A stretch of 64,000 nucleotides of DNA from Theodoxus fluviatilis (GCA_034096865.1 JAWQFJ010001846.1:1-64000); one strand, 5' to 3'; positions 8,983 through 50,024 are shown, counted from the stretch's first letter. Numbers and translations are program-made. The notes: a model not told the origin generated them from the letters alone.

Positions 8983-11498
8983 GTAAGTTTGTGACACAGT
9001 GTGCAAAATTCAACGTTTGAGCAACTAAACTGTGCCCCAAGTTATTAACAAATTACTTTGTCCCACGTGCTGACCAATGGAATTTTTTTATAAGGGAAGT
9101 AAGTCAGATATATATCTAAAAGTCTATGGAAATGGCAACAACAAACAAGTATGTGTTCTGGATACAAAATGCCTTGTGTTTGCCCCCCGAAAGATTTCTT
9201 TTTGTATGATTTATGTATATGCCCTGTTTACACATGTGGGTTTGTTTTTCATTTTGCAGCATTTTCTGGACTATGTGGCAAAAGAGTATGTTGAAGGTGA
9301 GACTTGATTACATTATTTGCTTTCAAGGAACAAGTTGTCATTTTGACATTGTCATGTTGATTCAGAAGAGGAGGACGAAAGTGCATAAATATTTTGCATA
9401 AAAATCGATACAGTTATACTTGAACTATGTTTCATTTTTCCTTTGATGCTGTTGTGTGTTATTCCTATATGCTTTCTCCATTTTCTAGAGAACAGCACCT
9501 TTCTAGTGCTAGAGCAGCCATCCCTTCTAGAAGGTTCCATGACATGAGCTGGCAGGTTTCAAGCAATGGCATGATTGTAATTGATTTCTTCCTCAGTGTC
9601 AGAACTTATCAAAGGCATTTCTCACCAGTTCATCTTTTTCTTCCAGACCTTGGAATAATTCCTCAGGAGTATCTGCAGAATGCTGATGTCAGACTTGTTG
9701 TCATTGGATGTGCTCCATACAATGCCATCCGTGTGAGTGAACAATCTGTGAATGATGCCTTAGAATGGCTAGATATATATACGAAATTGTTTTTGTAACT
9801 CAGGAAGCATTTTGTAGGTGTATGTGTGAATGACACTAAAGATTATAGTGTTTCGGAATTTAACCCATTATGACCGGATGCTACGCGCGCAGTACATCTC
9901 CCTTTCAGACCGAATTCTACGCAGATGTCGCATTTTACAGTGGTGTACTTCTTGTTTCTAGGAAGTATAGAAGTGAAGACATAATTTTTTTCATGAGTGC
10001 TGTCAACTTTGTGTTTTTTCCTGAAAAAACCTCAGGTTTTAGGAAGCCGTTTTCATCACACGCTGTAGGTCATAATGGGCTAATTAATAAATCCTGGATT
10101 AATGTGTTTGCTGTTTTTATTTTGTTGTTTTTTAAGTTGTGGTCAACTTAATTTTTAATATTTAATCTAATATTGATGATATGAATGTTAATAATGAAAA
10201 TAGTAGACTAATTTCACAATATGATTTGCAATTTTGTTGCTTATGGGGTATAACCATCCATTTTGTGTTGCCCAGTTTTATAATCTCTTGCATTGATTCT
10301 TGTGTTTTTGTGTAGGCTTTCAGAATTGAGACCCTGTACCCATACACCTTGTACTGCGACACTGACAGGACCCTGTACAAGGCCCTGGGCTGCCTCGAAC
10401 AAATTGAAAACTTGACAACAAGTGAGTTTACAAAGGGAGGGAAAATCCCAGTGTTTTTTTTTCTCTATTCCAAGAAAACCAATTTACTCAACAATATCCC
10501 AGTACCAATACAAGAATGGAACATGGAAAGATCAAGAAATTGCTTTTACAAATGCAACTTTAATAGAATACTTTTTTGTGATTCATTTTGAAAATATTTC
10601 ACTGATAGTTACTGTTAACCCCACCATTCTGATTTTATTCAAAGTAAAATCTTTTGAGCTGGATAACTTCTCTGGTAAGATTGAGAGTGATGCAATGCAG
10701 TCTCAAAACAAGTGTGACTATTAACATTATATCAAGGGAAATAGACATATAGAATTGGACAGAAATGGCCTTAGTCTTTAGCTTCCTCCTGACATGGTTC
10801 ATATTTTGATAGTCCACCTATCCTTCCCTCTGCTCTTCTAACTACTGTGACTGCTAGCTAACTACTGGGACTGCTAGCTAACTACTGTGACTGCTAGCTA
10901 TCTACTGCGACTGTTAGCTAACTACTGCGACTGTTAGCTAACTACTGTGACTGCTAGCTATCTACTGCGACTGTTAGCTAACTACTGCGACTGCTAGCTA
11001 TCTACTGTGACTGCTAGCTAACTACTGTGGCTGCTAGCTAACTACTGTGACTGCTAGCTAACTACTGTGACTGCTAGCTAACTACTGTGACTGCTAGCTA
11101 ACTACTGTGACTGCTAGCTAACTACTGTGACTGCTAGCTAACTACTGTGACTGCTAGCTAACTACTGTGACTGCTAGCTATCTACTGTGACTGCTAGCTA
11201 ACTACTGTGACTGCTAGCTATCTACTGTGACTGCTAGCTATCTTTTCATTTGGCTTGTGTGTCTGCCTCTGTGTGTGTTTGTGTGTGTGTTTGTGCATGT
11301 GTGTGTGCGTGTGTGTGCGCGTGTGTGTGTGGGTGTGTGTGTGCCTGTCTCTCTCTCTGTCTGACCCTCCCGCTCTCTCTCTGTGTCTGTCTGTCTGTCT
11401 GTCTGTCTATGTGTGTCTGTCTGTCTATGTGTGTCTGTCTGTCTATGTGTGTCTGTCTATGTGTGTCTGTCTGTCTGTCTGTCTGTGTGTGTGTGTGT

Positions 11499-11578
<80 letters not shown>

Positions 11579-14266
11579 ATGCATTTATATTTTGTTATAC
11601 ATTTTTATGCATGAATAATTTGTTGGTCACAATGAATGAGAAAACCAGATAAACTCATAAAGTGGACCAATAGTTCAGTGGTTTACTAAAAAAGTGTCTT
11701 TCGCTAGAATGCTAATATGTGTATATGTGTGTGTATGTGTTTATGACTATGTGTGTGTGTGTATGTGTGTGTATGTGTATGTGTTTATGACTATGTGTGT
11801 GTGTGTGTGTGTGCATTTACAAGTGAGCATAGAGAGTAATTCTACAGTATCTCATACAATTTGTCCTTGTACGAGAAGCATGGCTAAAGTCAGCAAAACA
11901 GTTTCTAAGCAAATGCTGAGGAAAGTGGTCAGCACACTAGGTTACATTATGGTTTTCATAAACTTTTCATTACAGAAAGCACACTAGGTTACATTATGGT
12001 TTTCATAAACTTTTCATTACAGTAAACAATATTAAAGATTTCTTCTATGAGCATGCTGTTTTTTTCTGTAATATGCATGGGTGAATAAATAGTATTGTGG
12101 TTGAAATGACTCATTTTGTCATTTCCTCTGACTTTAGCCTGGTTTTCTCATACACATTCACAAATAATATTCTTCACAATAGAAATACTGGAACAGATGT
12201 ACTCCTGCTGTTTTAGTCTGCACTGGCACTGAACAGATTGTGTATGTGTGTGTGTTTGCAGAAAGCAAGCACGTGAAGTCGAGTTTCATCATGGGGACAC
12301 TGCGCAGCATGTTCAAGGCCATGCAGGAACAGCGGTGGCTTGGGAATGTTCACCAACAGGGGGGAGCCTTCATCCTGGGGCCAGGTGTGTGTCTTCCTAT
12401 CTGTGAAGTCCGTGTAGAACTTGCCAAGCAACCCACCAACCTGCCACAGATAAATCAACCTGACCAACCTTGCCATCAAAGTACCAATCCAGCCACCATG
12501 CAGTGTCCATACCCAACCGAACCCACCCCTACCTACCACCTGTCAATCCACCCCTCTGATCTTATGTCTGTATTAATTAGGAGAAATTATTTCCTGTTCA
12601 TGTAGTTTGTTGTTTCATTGAATCTATCTGCCTATGGCTACATAATTCAAATTGACTTGTGGCCTTATCAGGAGAGGCATATATTATCACCTTTATCTCT
12701 TCTTGATGGGAGATGTACAAATTTGGGCATCCAAGTAAAAATGGGGCAAGCATTTTAAGTGATTTTGAGTAATTAGTCAAACAAAGCAGTTTGGAGATTT
12801 CTTGTTATTCTGAAAGGTTGGTACCTGTACTTTATCATGCAATGCCAATAGTTTATAACAATTCACTGATGCACAACTACACTACAGTAATGCCATCAGG
12901 AAGATAACACTAAAACTAGTGTGGTGGAGCCAAGGTGATGTTATGCCTGGTTGGTGATGCAGGCTCCTGGTCCGTTGATGTACAAGACAGGGAGGAGGCA
13001 AACCCATGGAGTTTCCAGTTTTCTTTATTATACTTAGATGACAGTGGTCTCCCAAGAGACTGGTCCTGGTCCCTCTCCACCTGCCGACCTGCAGACAGTC
13101 CCTCCTTATCAAAGAAATGCACGACCTCAGGGGAGCCAGGCTTGGGATCGGCAGTCTGGGATCTCAGCCTGTCTCTGGGTTGTGTTTTCCTAATGATAGA
13201 AAAAGGCTCATTGCTGCCTTATACTTACTCAAAATTATTCACACCAAGTGTTGCCTCGATAGGCATAACAAAGTCAACCGAATGAATATTGCACCATTGC
13301 AATCAGATGTCTTAATTTAGAGAAAACATCAACTTTGTCTCTTGTCTATAGCAATTTAGGCATAGCCTGAGAGAATGACAGGAGGGAAACTGTTCAATTA
13401 ACAAATGATAAGGAAAGGTGGCTCTGCAACCCTCCCCTACTGATAAGCTACATAGTAGGCTGGTCTTACAACCTAGACAACCTAGGCATCTGAGAGGCAG
13501 GATACATGATAGAGGGGGGGGGGGGGGGGGGGGGAGAGGGGAACAATGCAATGTGGGGGGGGGGGGGGGGAGGAGAGAGAGAGGGTGGGAGGGGGAGAGA
13601 GAGGGGGGGAGAGGAGAGAGAGAGAGAGAGAGTCTCCATGTAAAGACTTCGGGCTTCACTTCACCCGGTCACACTAGTAAAAGGCAAATTATTCAAAAGT
13701 AAGGTGAAGAGATCATAAATGTTTAAAATGTTATTCTTTAAAACATTATTAGCTTAGTTCTTACTTTCCCCCTTTTTTTCTTATGATTGGATGTGTTTTG
13801 TTTCATGATGATACCAAAAAGTTTAATTTTCAAATTTAGGACTTTGACTTCCTTTTCACTAAAGTGCTCACATATAATCTCAGCCTTGCAGTTTCCACCA
13901 TATGATAGATGTATAACTACTTTTTAGCTCCCCACCATTTAATTTTTTTATGGCTCAAGCCTAGTTTTGACACTGCCCAGAATATTCTAAGAAATAACAT
14001 TTTTCGTAAAAGTCTCAGTAAAGTTTTGCTGTTCTATTTTAGCAATTACAGACTTTGTTGTTTCTTTGTGACAACTGGAATTAGTAATGAGTTAACTTTA
14101 GCTGTAGTTTTGAAATAATGTCTGTTTTCTTTTTTCAGGCAATGAGGTTCACTACAGCCACATTGACCGCTCCATGTACGACCACGCTCCCATCAATGAA
14201 CTGCTGACGGCAGCTGGTGTCCAGTGTGTGAGCTTTCCCAGGGATCCTCGCATTCAGAACATATAG
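8752..14266 (+). CDS. PRXL2C: PRXL2C (AAED1)-like thioredoxin-fold protein, six coding exons
   Basis: Six exons join without a frame break: 8752-8982, 9260-9296, 9647-9732, 10316-10421, 12262-12384 and 14139-14266. Together they are 711 bp, giving 236 residues plus stop. Every intron is GT-AG and phases agree (0,1,0,1,1). The product resembles vertebrate PRXL2C (about 226 aa) of the AhpC/TSA_2 family. Landmarks are VVVFVRHFL at the first beta-alpha turn, [32 protein letters not shown], then [10 protein letters not shown] and [16 protein letters not shown] near the C-terminus. The vertebrate CxxC after HFL is replaced here by D-Y-V-A, so the usual redox pair is missing. The chosen ATG has a good context (ACCATGG). 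An in-frame ATG at 8647 would add 35 residues. Human PRXL2C has been linked to glycolysis control; the role here is inferred only from homology. Confidence 0.9.
9260..9296 (+). CDS. PRXL2C: PRXL2C exon 2 (37-bp microexon-like)
   Basis: The acceptor TTTTGCAG precedes [12 protein letters not shown] and the donor GTGAGA follows. Only 12 codons plus one base. This exon should carry the CxxC motif, and it does not. Confidence 0.85.
9647..9732 (+). CDS. PRXL2C: PRXL2C exon 3
   Basis: The acceptor is TTTCTTCCAG. It encodes [20 protein letters not shown], then GCAPYNAIR. The donor GTGAGT starts at 9733. Confidence 0.9.
9864..10079. mobile_element. 216-bp MITE with piggyBac-type TTAA target, in PRXL2C intron 3
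   Basis: The left end is TTAA then CCCATTATGACC at 9860-9875. The right end is GGTCATAATGGG then CTAA at 10068-10083. The termini are exact inverted copies, and the TTAA duplication differs by one base (CTAA) on the right. CCC...GGG ends with a TTAA target are characteristic of piggyBac-mobilised elements. Confidence 0.72.
10316..10421 (+). CDS. PRXL2C: PRXL2C exon 4
   Basis: The acceptor is TTTTTGTGTAG. It encodes [20 protein letters not shown], then [15 protein letters not shown]. The donor GTGAGT starts at 10422. The D-x-x-R-x-[LI]-Y-K-A-L-G block is the most conserved part of the family. Confidence 0.92.
10841..11240 (+). repeat. 20-bp minisatellite, 20 copies, PRXL2C intron 4
   Basis: The unit is ACTACTGTGACTGCTAGCTA. 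The register is perfect over 400 bp with substitutions only (GTGA/GCGA, CTGCT/CTGTT, AACT/ATCT) and no indels. Confidence 0.97.
11250..11576 (+). repeat. compound (TG)n/(TCTG)n/(TC)n microsatellite, PRXL2C intron 4
   Basis: A TG-rich zone to about 11345, TCTG/TGTC units at about 11385-11485, then pure TC to 11576. Confidence 0.95.
11717..11813 (+). repeat. (TG)n/TATGTG microsatellite
   Basis: TGTG with TATG interruptions, including GTTTATGACTATGTGTG repeated twice. Confidence 0.9.
11931..12022 (+). repeat. exact 47-bp tandem duplication, PRXL2C intron 4
   Basis: AGCACACTAGGTTACATTAT and the following bases to CATTACAG occur at 11931-11977 and again at 11978-12022 with no visible substitution, so the event is recent. 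Confidence 0.95.
12262..12384 (+). CDS. PRXL2C: PRXL2C exon 5
   Basis: The acceptor TGTGTTTGCAG is followed by codons for [20 protein letters not shown], then [20 protein letters not shown]. The donor GTGTGT at 12385 is a weaker GT site. The phase agrees with exons 4 and 6. Confidence 0.9.
12385..13514. other. PRXL2C intron 5, first part
   Basis: CA-rich near 12420-12545, then unremarkable. No coding exon or named repeat recognised. Confidence 0.5.
13515..13635 (+). repeat. G-run and GGGAGA purine tract, PRXL2C intron 5
   Basis: Two poly-G runs (about 13515-13535 and 13555-13570) and GAGA/GGGGA units. A G-quadruplex or H-DNA-forming tract on the sense strand is plausible. Confidence 0.9.
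14139..14266 (+). CDS. PRXL2C: PRXL2C exon 6 and stop codon
   Basis: The acceptor TTCTTTTTTCAG is followed by codons for [20 protein letters not shown], then [20 protein letters not shown] and I. The stop TAG is at 14264-14266. Confidence 0.92.
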
Positions 14267-15175
14267 CTCGTGTGACTTCAGCTGTGTGCGTGCTGACTTC
14301 CTCCTTTGACAAGACTGTTCATGGGACCAAGTGTTTCTGCACAGAGACGAAGGCCTGGCAGTGTTCAGAAGTGATGCCCACTTAAAACGCTTCATCAGGG
14401 ATGTGAACAAACTGCTGGGATTGGGTTTTGTGAATATTATCATTGAAATGTCGAGATGTGTGCAACTCATACTAGAAGACTGATGGGCTGTGTGAATGAA
14501 GAAGTTGGTCTTGCACCATTGCAAAACCCATGCTCTGAAGAAGAGATGAGAAAGCAATTATTTGTTATAAAGGTAATCATCTCTGATGATATTAACTTGC
14601 AACAGATTAAGATTAATCTGATTACAATTTTTAGCAGAATTGTTCTCCCTTCCAAAAGTGAAAGTTCATTTGTTTTTTACATTTATTTATTTATTTTTTC
14701 ACTGCAAGTGCCCCTAAATATTGAGAGATGTGATATCTTGGCTCAAGATCTAGATGTACCAAATCTCAGATCCGTAAGGTCTGCAACCAGAATAATCTTT
14801 TACTCTCAAGCTTAGTGTGTATTCATGGAGAATATGTGGGCACAGAAAGTATGCAGTGCTATGAGGAAAGGATATGAAGACCAGAACCTTACTGAGAAAC
14901 TCATGATTTTTTTATTGCTCAGAAATGCAAAGTTGGCTTCCTTGGCCATGGTGTGTGGTTGGAAAACAAAAATTCAATGAGATTGCTAATTTGTCACTGT
15001 GTAGTACATGCAGGGAGTTGACAGACAGCACTGGTCAAAAGTCACCCAGCAGATCCATCCTCACACAAAAAAGGAAGGAACAACCATCTGACATGGTCAA
15101 AACATAGTTTACAAAAAAGCACACATATACAATAAAAATTTGCACTCAGTGTGTGCGATTGTGTTATTGTTTGAC
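14267..15175 (+). other. PRXL2C: probable PRXL2C 3' UTR with poly(A) site
   Basis: No splice-compatible coding sequence follows the stop. AATAAA lies at 15131-15136, with a GT-rich element about 15-40 bp downstream (GTGTGTGCGATTGTGTTATT), so cleavage near 15145-15155 is likely. A second AATAAA at 16558-16563 could give a longer form. Confidence 0.55.
15131..15136 (+). terminator. PRXL2C: candidate polyadenylation signal AATAAA
   Basis: Canonical hexamer, followed by a GT-rich stretch, about 865 bp after the PRXL2C stop. Confidence 0.5.
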
Positions 15176-16984
15176 ATATTTCTTTTTCTTGAGAAAGATT
15201 ATGCACTTTTATGAGTGTGATAATTGAAGACACTTTTGGTTAGAGCACAGATGATGAGATTTCACAACAGAAACCTTAACTAAGGCACAGTGTTTCTGTG
15301 GGCTTAGTGGCAATCATGTTGCATAATATTTAAAATTCATAGATATATGGTGTCCTTTGCTTTTATAATCATGAATGATATGTAGTTAACCACATAGATG
15401 ATTTTTTAAAAAGTATTCTTGTAATTACATGATCATGAATATATGGTGATGAAGGTGAACATTTTAGGAGCATTTGTCATAACAAAGGATGAAGTCTAGC
15501 AGCTTGCCGTGGTGTTAGATGTGTCAAAGACTGTTGAAAGGCAGGTGCTTCCAGAGGGCAAGCATGTCTAAAAGACGATGGGAAATTGTGTTCATTATGA
15601 TTGCAGTCTCTTTGCATCAGAATTCTTGGCATCGGTGCCAGCATCCGTCCTCGTCAGTCCGAGCTCCTTGCATTGTGTCCTGCTCATGCTGATGACTTTT
15701 AGAAATGGTCAGTACATTCCACAATCATTTGACATTTCACAAGATTTTGGAATGGAATGTTACCGGCATTGGTGGATTGGATGAAAGATTCCTTGTCTCA
15801 TAAAGTTTTATACTGATCTAACTGTGCAAGAATGTTGAGTAATGTTGGTTTTTATGATCTTTTTTAATACTTCATTTCCATGTGACTGTGATGCAAAACA
15901 TTTGGAGAAAATACCAACTCCATTGCTTTCTGTTTTTCCACACTATCCGTCCCTCACATACAGTTTTGTCCATCCAACTGCTTTTCATTTGTATCATTGC
16001 CAAACTGTGATTTTTAATGTGATCTTTAAGTCACAAGTCTGATGAGCCTTTTTCCACCTGAAAACTTTATTTAGATTGTCTGAGGCATCTGGTGCATGTT
16101 TTATGGTGAGTTGAAAGATTTTCTACTGGAGTCTTGCAGCAGCAACGTGAGCTGATTATGCTAGAGTGATTCTGTCCCCATGCCTCAGCAATCCTGTTCT
16201 TACATGAACCCATCTTTGACATGGAAAGTATCCTATATTTTTTTAGGTGCTCTAAGTTGGAAAATGGTAGTAAGAAGTGTAGATGCTGAGGTATGGATGT
16301 TACTGCCAGAATCAAGACTTTTCTCCAAGTTATTATTATTAGTTTATTATTTGCCCCACAAGGCATGTGTTCATTTTACTTAATTCTGCTCTAAGAAATT
16401 GATTTTTACTTTCAAACTAGTTCCTGAACCAGAACTTGGTTTACACAAATCTAAGCTGAGCTCTGTTATGTAGATTTAGAGAGTTTTACTTTAGATTTTG
16501 ACCTCCATGTTGTTAATCTGCTGTACACAAATACTCCTGATATGTGTGCAGGTATGCAATAAATCTTATAAGTCCTCTTGACTTTTCAGTGTTGTAGTAT
16601 TTATTTTAACAGCTACCATGAATATGCACTTGCACTTTGTGTTAATTCTGGCATTTACAAGATGCTGATAGTCATACAACAGGCTAAAGAGTTAGTGTCA
16701 AACAGGACGTACATAGCTTCTGTTGAGTTCTGCTTCTGCCCACCCGTTTCCATCTGTTGTTTTATTATTCAGTTTTAGCTCACTGAAGTCGCTTTGATAG
16801 GTAAATATGACTGGTCCTCCAAAACTGAGTCGCTTGAATACTTTGTTCAAATCAAGAAATGTCCACAACAACCAGCCAAGGGAGTCGCCCCAATGATTCT
16901 GAGATAAAACTTCATGTAAAAAGCTGCACCATTTCTATATTTACTCCAAGAATTTCAGATATCAAACCTACTGCTAAATGGTTG
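15176..16984. other. intergenic or extended 3' UTR, nothing else recognised
   Basis: AT-rich single-copy-looking sequence with no coding signature. It contains AATAAA at 16558-16563. Confidence 0.45.
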
Positions 16985-17342
16985 ATTTGACATGTTCAGA
17001 TGGGCACTGCATGCACACACATACACACACACATGCACACACGCACTCACACAAACACAAACACACACCACACATGTACACACACACACACACACACACA
17101 TACACACTAACACACACTGACCAACATGCACACACATACATACATGCATGCACACACACACATGCATGCACACACACACACACACATACACACACACATA
17201 TGCACACACCACACATGCACACACACAAACACATGTATGCACACACACACACATCACACATGCACAGACACACACACACACCACATGCACACACACACAC
17301 ACACAAATGCACACATATGAGCACACACACACACACACACAA

Positions 17343-17377
<35 letters not shown>

Positions 17378-17680
17378 TGCACACACATACACACACACAC
17401 CACATGCACACACACACACACACACACCACATGCACACACACACACACACAAATGCACACATATGAGCACACACACACACAAACATACACACACACACAC
17501 ACACACACACATGTATGCACACACATACACACACACACCACATGCACACATATCACACATGCACAGACACACACACACACACCACATGCACACACACACA
17601 CAAATGCACACATATGAGCACACACGCACACACACACACACACACACACAAACATACACACACACATACACACTCTTCCA
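16985..17680 (+). repeat. 700-bp CA-rich satellite-like tract
   Basis: (CA)n punctuated by ATGCACAC, ACCACATGCAC and ATATGAGCACAC. Blocks such as AAATGCACACATATGAGCAC recur at about 17305, 17452 and 17603. This shows higher-order duplications of about 150 bp, not simple slippage alone. Confidence 0.93.
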
Positions 17681-17984
17681 TTTTTACGAATGCATGGGTG
17701 TCAGACCTCTGAGTTGGACAGTGATACTTATTTCTCAAGGAAAACAATCACAACGACAAAATCCAACCCAGTGCAACCAGACAGGGTGCATTATTCAGGG
17801 GAGATAAGCACGCTAGGCCTCAACGGTGCTGGGATGTGGCCTGTGTTGTGTTTCCTTGAGTAATGTCCCCCTGTGGGTTCGGAGTAAGAATTGATCCACC
17901 GCGTCTCCCTCCAAAATTCGTAAAAGGCGAATATCTAGGGACACCGAGACTTGCTTTGCGTTTATTCTAAACTGTTCTAGTGAT

Positions 17985-18040
17985 GTTCATGCTTAATGGC
18001 CTAACATAGCCTACAAAGGTTGGTAGGCCGTAAAACACCA
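17985..18040 (-). repeat. dispersed repeat, TTTACGRCSTACC family, copy 3 (inverted)
   Basis: GGCCTAACATAGCCTACAAA, then GGTTGGTAGGCCGTAAAAC, is the reverse complement of the 5' block at 1320-1365. Confidence 0.6.
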
Positions 18041-18150
18041 TCCATCCATCTATCCTTGAGTAATGGACATGAAATTGTATTGCTTTTACCGGGAAATTCG
18101 TCTTCTGATGTCTGGCAGATCAAGCTCCAGACATTGATTAACATCCTTGT

Positions 18151-18468
18151 TACACTGTCAGGTATTCAGTCGCGTGGTCTGAGCGCAGAGCTTGGTGGTA
18201 GCGGTGTTGGACTCCACATCTACGCGGATCCGAAAGTGGCACCCACGGGCAGGATGCTTGACTCGCATTACCTCTCAACCCACCAACAGGGGCAACAATT
18301 GGGTACCCATGATGGTACGTTGTTGTCAAGCGATTAATGCTACCCTTGTACATCAGGTTGGAATACTCCTCGTGGAGTGGAGATGCAGTGCTTGTACATG
18401 ACTGTGCATCTATTCTGTTCGACACAGTACGTGCAAAGATCGTGTATACTTATTATCATTATCATCAG

Positions 18469-18508
<40 letters not shown>

Positions 18509-18560
18509 CATAATCCTTGGTATGTTTTCGTTGTCAGGTGCCAGGAACGGACCGTGCATG
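18151..18560 (+). mobile_element. tRNA-like SINE, copy 1, with internal ATT tract
   Basis: The head has A-box-like AGCTTGGTGGTAGCGGTGTT and a degenerate B-box (GCGGATCCGAAAG). The body and order parallel the copy at 18605-18930: a TTGGAAT block, a GGAGTGGAG block, then TTGTCAGGTGCCAG. An (ATT)n tract at 18466-18506 interrupts it. Confidence 0.5.
18466..18506 (+). repeat. (ATT)n microsatellite
   Basis: Pure ATT triplets. Confidence 0.95.
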
Positions 18561-18604
18561 GGTGATGAGATGCTACACAAAAACCAATACATTGAACTAT
18601 TTGC

Positions 18605-18930
18605 GGTCTGAGGGGCTGTGGAGCGAGTGGTTAGCGCACTGGATCTGCAGTGGCTTGTGGTTAGTGGGTGCCACGTTCGAAGCTGTATGGTTCCAGAATG
18701 GCATCCTAGAGTAAGGCGCGGTACTCACATTGCCTCTCACTACCCAGGAGTAGCACCGTGTACCTGCAAGGACCGCTCAGGCTTACTTACTGTAGTGCGA
18801 TTAACCCTTGTGTGCGCCTATAAGCCAACATCATGTTGGAATGCACCTCAGGGAGTGGAGTTCGCACTGTTACCTGTGTGCGTCTTATTTCCCACTGTTG
18901 TCAGGTGCCAGTGATTGTGCGGCCCAGTGA
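18605..18930 (+). mobile_element. tRNA-like SINE, copy 2
   Basis: The A-box-like TGGAGCGAGTGGTTAGCGCA begins near 18619, and the B-box-like CCACGTTCGAAGC near 18671, a spacing plausible for a pol III promoter. The 3' body is shared with 18151-18560. Confidence 0.55.
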
Positions 18931-19324
18931 TCAGGGGATAGAGTGAAGAGCGAATTGAGACCCAGTCATATAGGAGATAAGTTGCTATATAACATCAGAC
19001 CTCTACTTTCATATGTTTTTTCATGAGTATGACTGAGACCGAAAGGGGAATTCGAGTGCATTTTTAGTAGTGCATGCCAAGACAGCCTTAGAGGAATGCA
19101 GATAGAGGCACTGCGCATTCTCTCGTTTTGCGTAGACGTGAATCCCTTGGGCAGAGAAATGACGAACATCTCGAACAAGAAGAAAGTGAAATTCGTTTGT
19201 GCCCTGCATAGTGATGTACCTCCACTAGTATGTGTGCGTGTATGTATGTGTACGTGTATGTGTGCGGTTGGAGCATCCATCAATGGGTGAAAAAATCGCA
19301 ATATAAAAAAGAGCACCTTTCAGT

Positions 19325-19500
19325 AGCACGCTTGGCCTTCAGGTGGGTGTGGCGTTCGAAGCTTCGTCGTGGATCCTGGAGTTGCATCCTTGAGTAAGAT
19401 GCTTTAGTTACTTTGCATTTCCACGAAGGAGTAAAACGGGCACCATGGTAATTACAGTACTCCGATGACCAGGGGGTAAAACTGTGCGGTTTGAACAACC
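19325..19500 (+). mobile_element. partial tRNA-like SINE
   Basis: The B-box-like GTGGCGTTCGAAGC is followed by GATCCTGGAGTTGCATCC and an AGTAAGATGC block resembling the body of the two copies above; the A-box side is decayed. Confidence 0.4.
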
Positions 19501-20493
19501 ATCAATGTGTACGTGAAAGTTGCACCTTACCTTTGCTTCTATATCACAGCAACACAAAAGGAGAATTGAACGTTCATGTTATCTTCACTTCAGCGAGAAC
19601 TGACTAAACAATGAGCATACTCCTGGCCAAACTACAGATTGAGATCATACAAGAAGAGAGAACAAACTGTATTTGATTCTGATCCGATTAACTTAATTCA
19701 TGAATGTAGACCGCAGTCAAGAAACTTCACCCTCCTAGATCAACTATGTTATCCAAACATAAAGAGATTAACAGCGCAGTGACACATGGTGCCATCCTAC
19801 CCAACCTGTCCAACTCCCTGCAACATGCTGGGGGCTCTAATCTTGCGAAATGCCCATTTCCCTGCCTCAAACCAAAGAACGTTCTTTGCTCAAACTCAGA
19901 AAGAGAATGAATTTCGCGCCAGCGGGTTTTCCAAGGCACGCAACACAGTGACTGGTTTGTACATGTACTTGTACCATGGTCAGTCCAGAAAACGGCCACA
20001 GATGAAGAGCGGCATGCTGATCATATGATGAGGGGCGGGTTTCTTTGTTGTCGGAATTCGATTTAGATCGCTTGAAAGGCCCTCTGTTGTGAACGTTTTC
20101 CCTCTGTTTCCAGCTGACAGCGGTCAAACAGACACATGATTGGCTGTATTTTGAATTGTCATGACGACTCTTGTTGCGGTGCCAGTGATTGGTGGAACTC
20201 TGGTCATGTGACTTTTCCCGTTTACGCATTGGGTTCAAACATGGCTGTCTGCATTGGATGACACTAGGGGAGGGGGGGACAGAAACCTGGGTTTGTTGTT
20301 TACCACACGGGATTTTACTTGATTGAGCTTATACTGATAAAGTATATCTGTTCGTGGATGATTGCTTGTGCATAAAATATCGAACACCGTGTGGAGACCA
20401 TCGTTACCAAGTGAGGGATCACACCATAAACAACAGTCTCGTGCCCTCGGCGAACCAGGATTCTATATATAAAGACCCTTCATTCTTCAAATT
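19501..20493 (+). promoter_or_regulatory. CDC14: CDC14 upstream region, presumptive promoter
   Basis: No gene is recognised. The stretch just before the CDC14 start has a TATA-like TATATATAAAG at 20466-20476, but it lies only about 20 bp before the ATG. It would work as a TATA box only if the 5' UTR were tiny or transcription began upstream. The true start site is not resolved. Confidence 0.35.
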
Positions 20494-49837
<29,344 letters not shown>

Positions 49838-49903
49838 GTAGGTCCCTGCTGTGATGTCTCAAGCTGTATAAGTGTATCTGTCTGTCCCAGTCCTTCTGCC
49901 CAC

Positions 49904-49905
<2 letters not shown>

Positions 49906-49997
<92 letters not shown>

Positions 49998-50024
49998 TGT
50001 GTGTGTGTGTGTGTGTGTGTGTGT
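49906..50024 (+). repeat. (TC)n(TG)n microsatellite
   Basis: TC to about 49995, then GTGTTGTG and TG. The right arm has a shorter form with a GATGAGA interruption. Confidence 0.96.

Noticed and set aside
9427..9798. Open frame covering PRXL2C exon 3 and its flanks
   Set aside because: Only 9647-9732 is exon; the rest is intron read through by chance.
11250..11618. Long open frames through TG/TC microsatellites (also 17148-17807, 32521-33039, 40034-40768, 58098-58388)
   Set aside because: Dinucleotide and trinucleotide repeats stay open in several frames on both strands; no complex sequence is encoded.
20466..20476. TATATATAAAG as the CDC14 TATA box
   Set aside because: It is too close to the ATG (about 20 bp) to act as a normal TATA box for a transcript containing that ATG.
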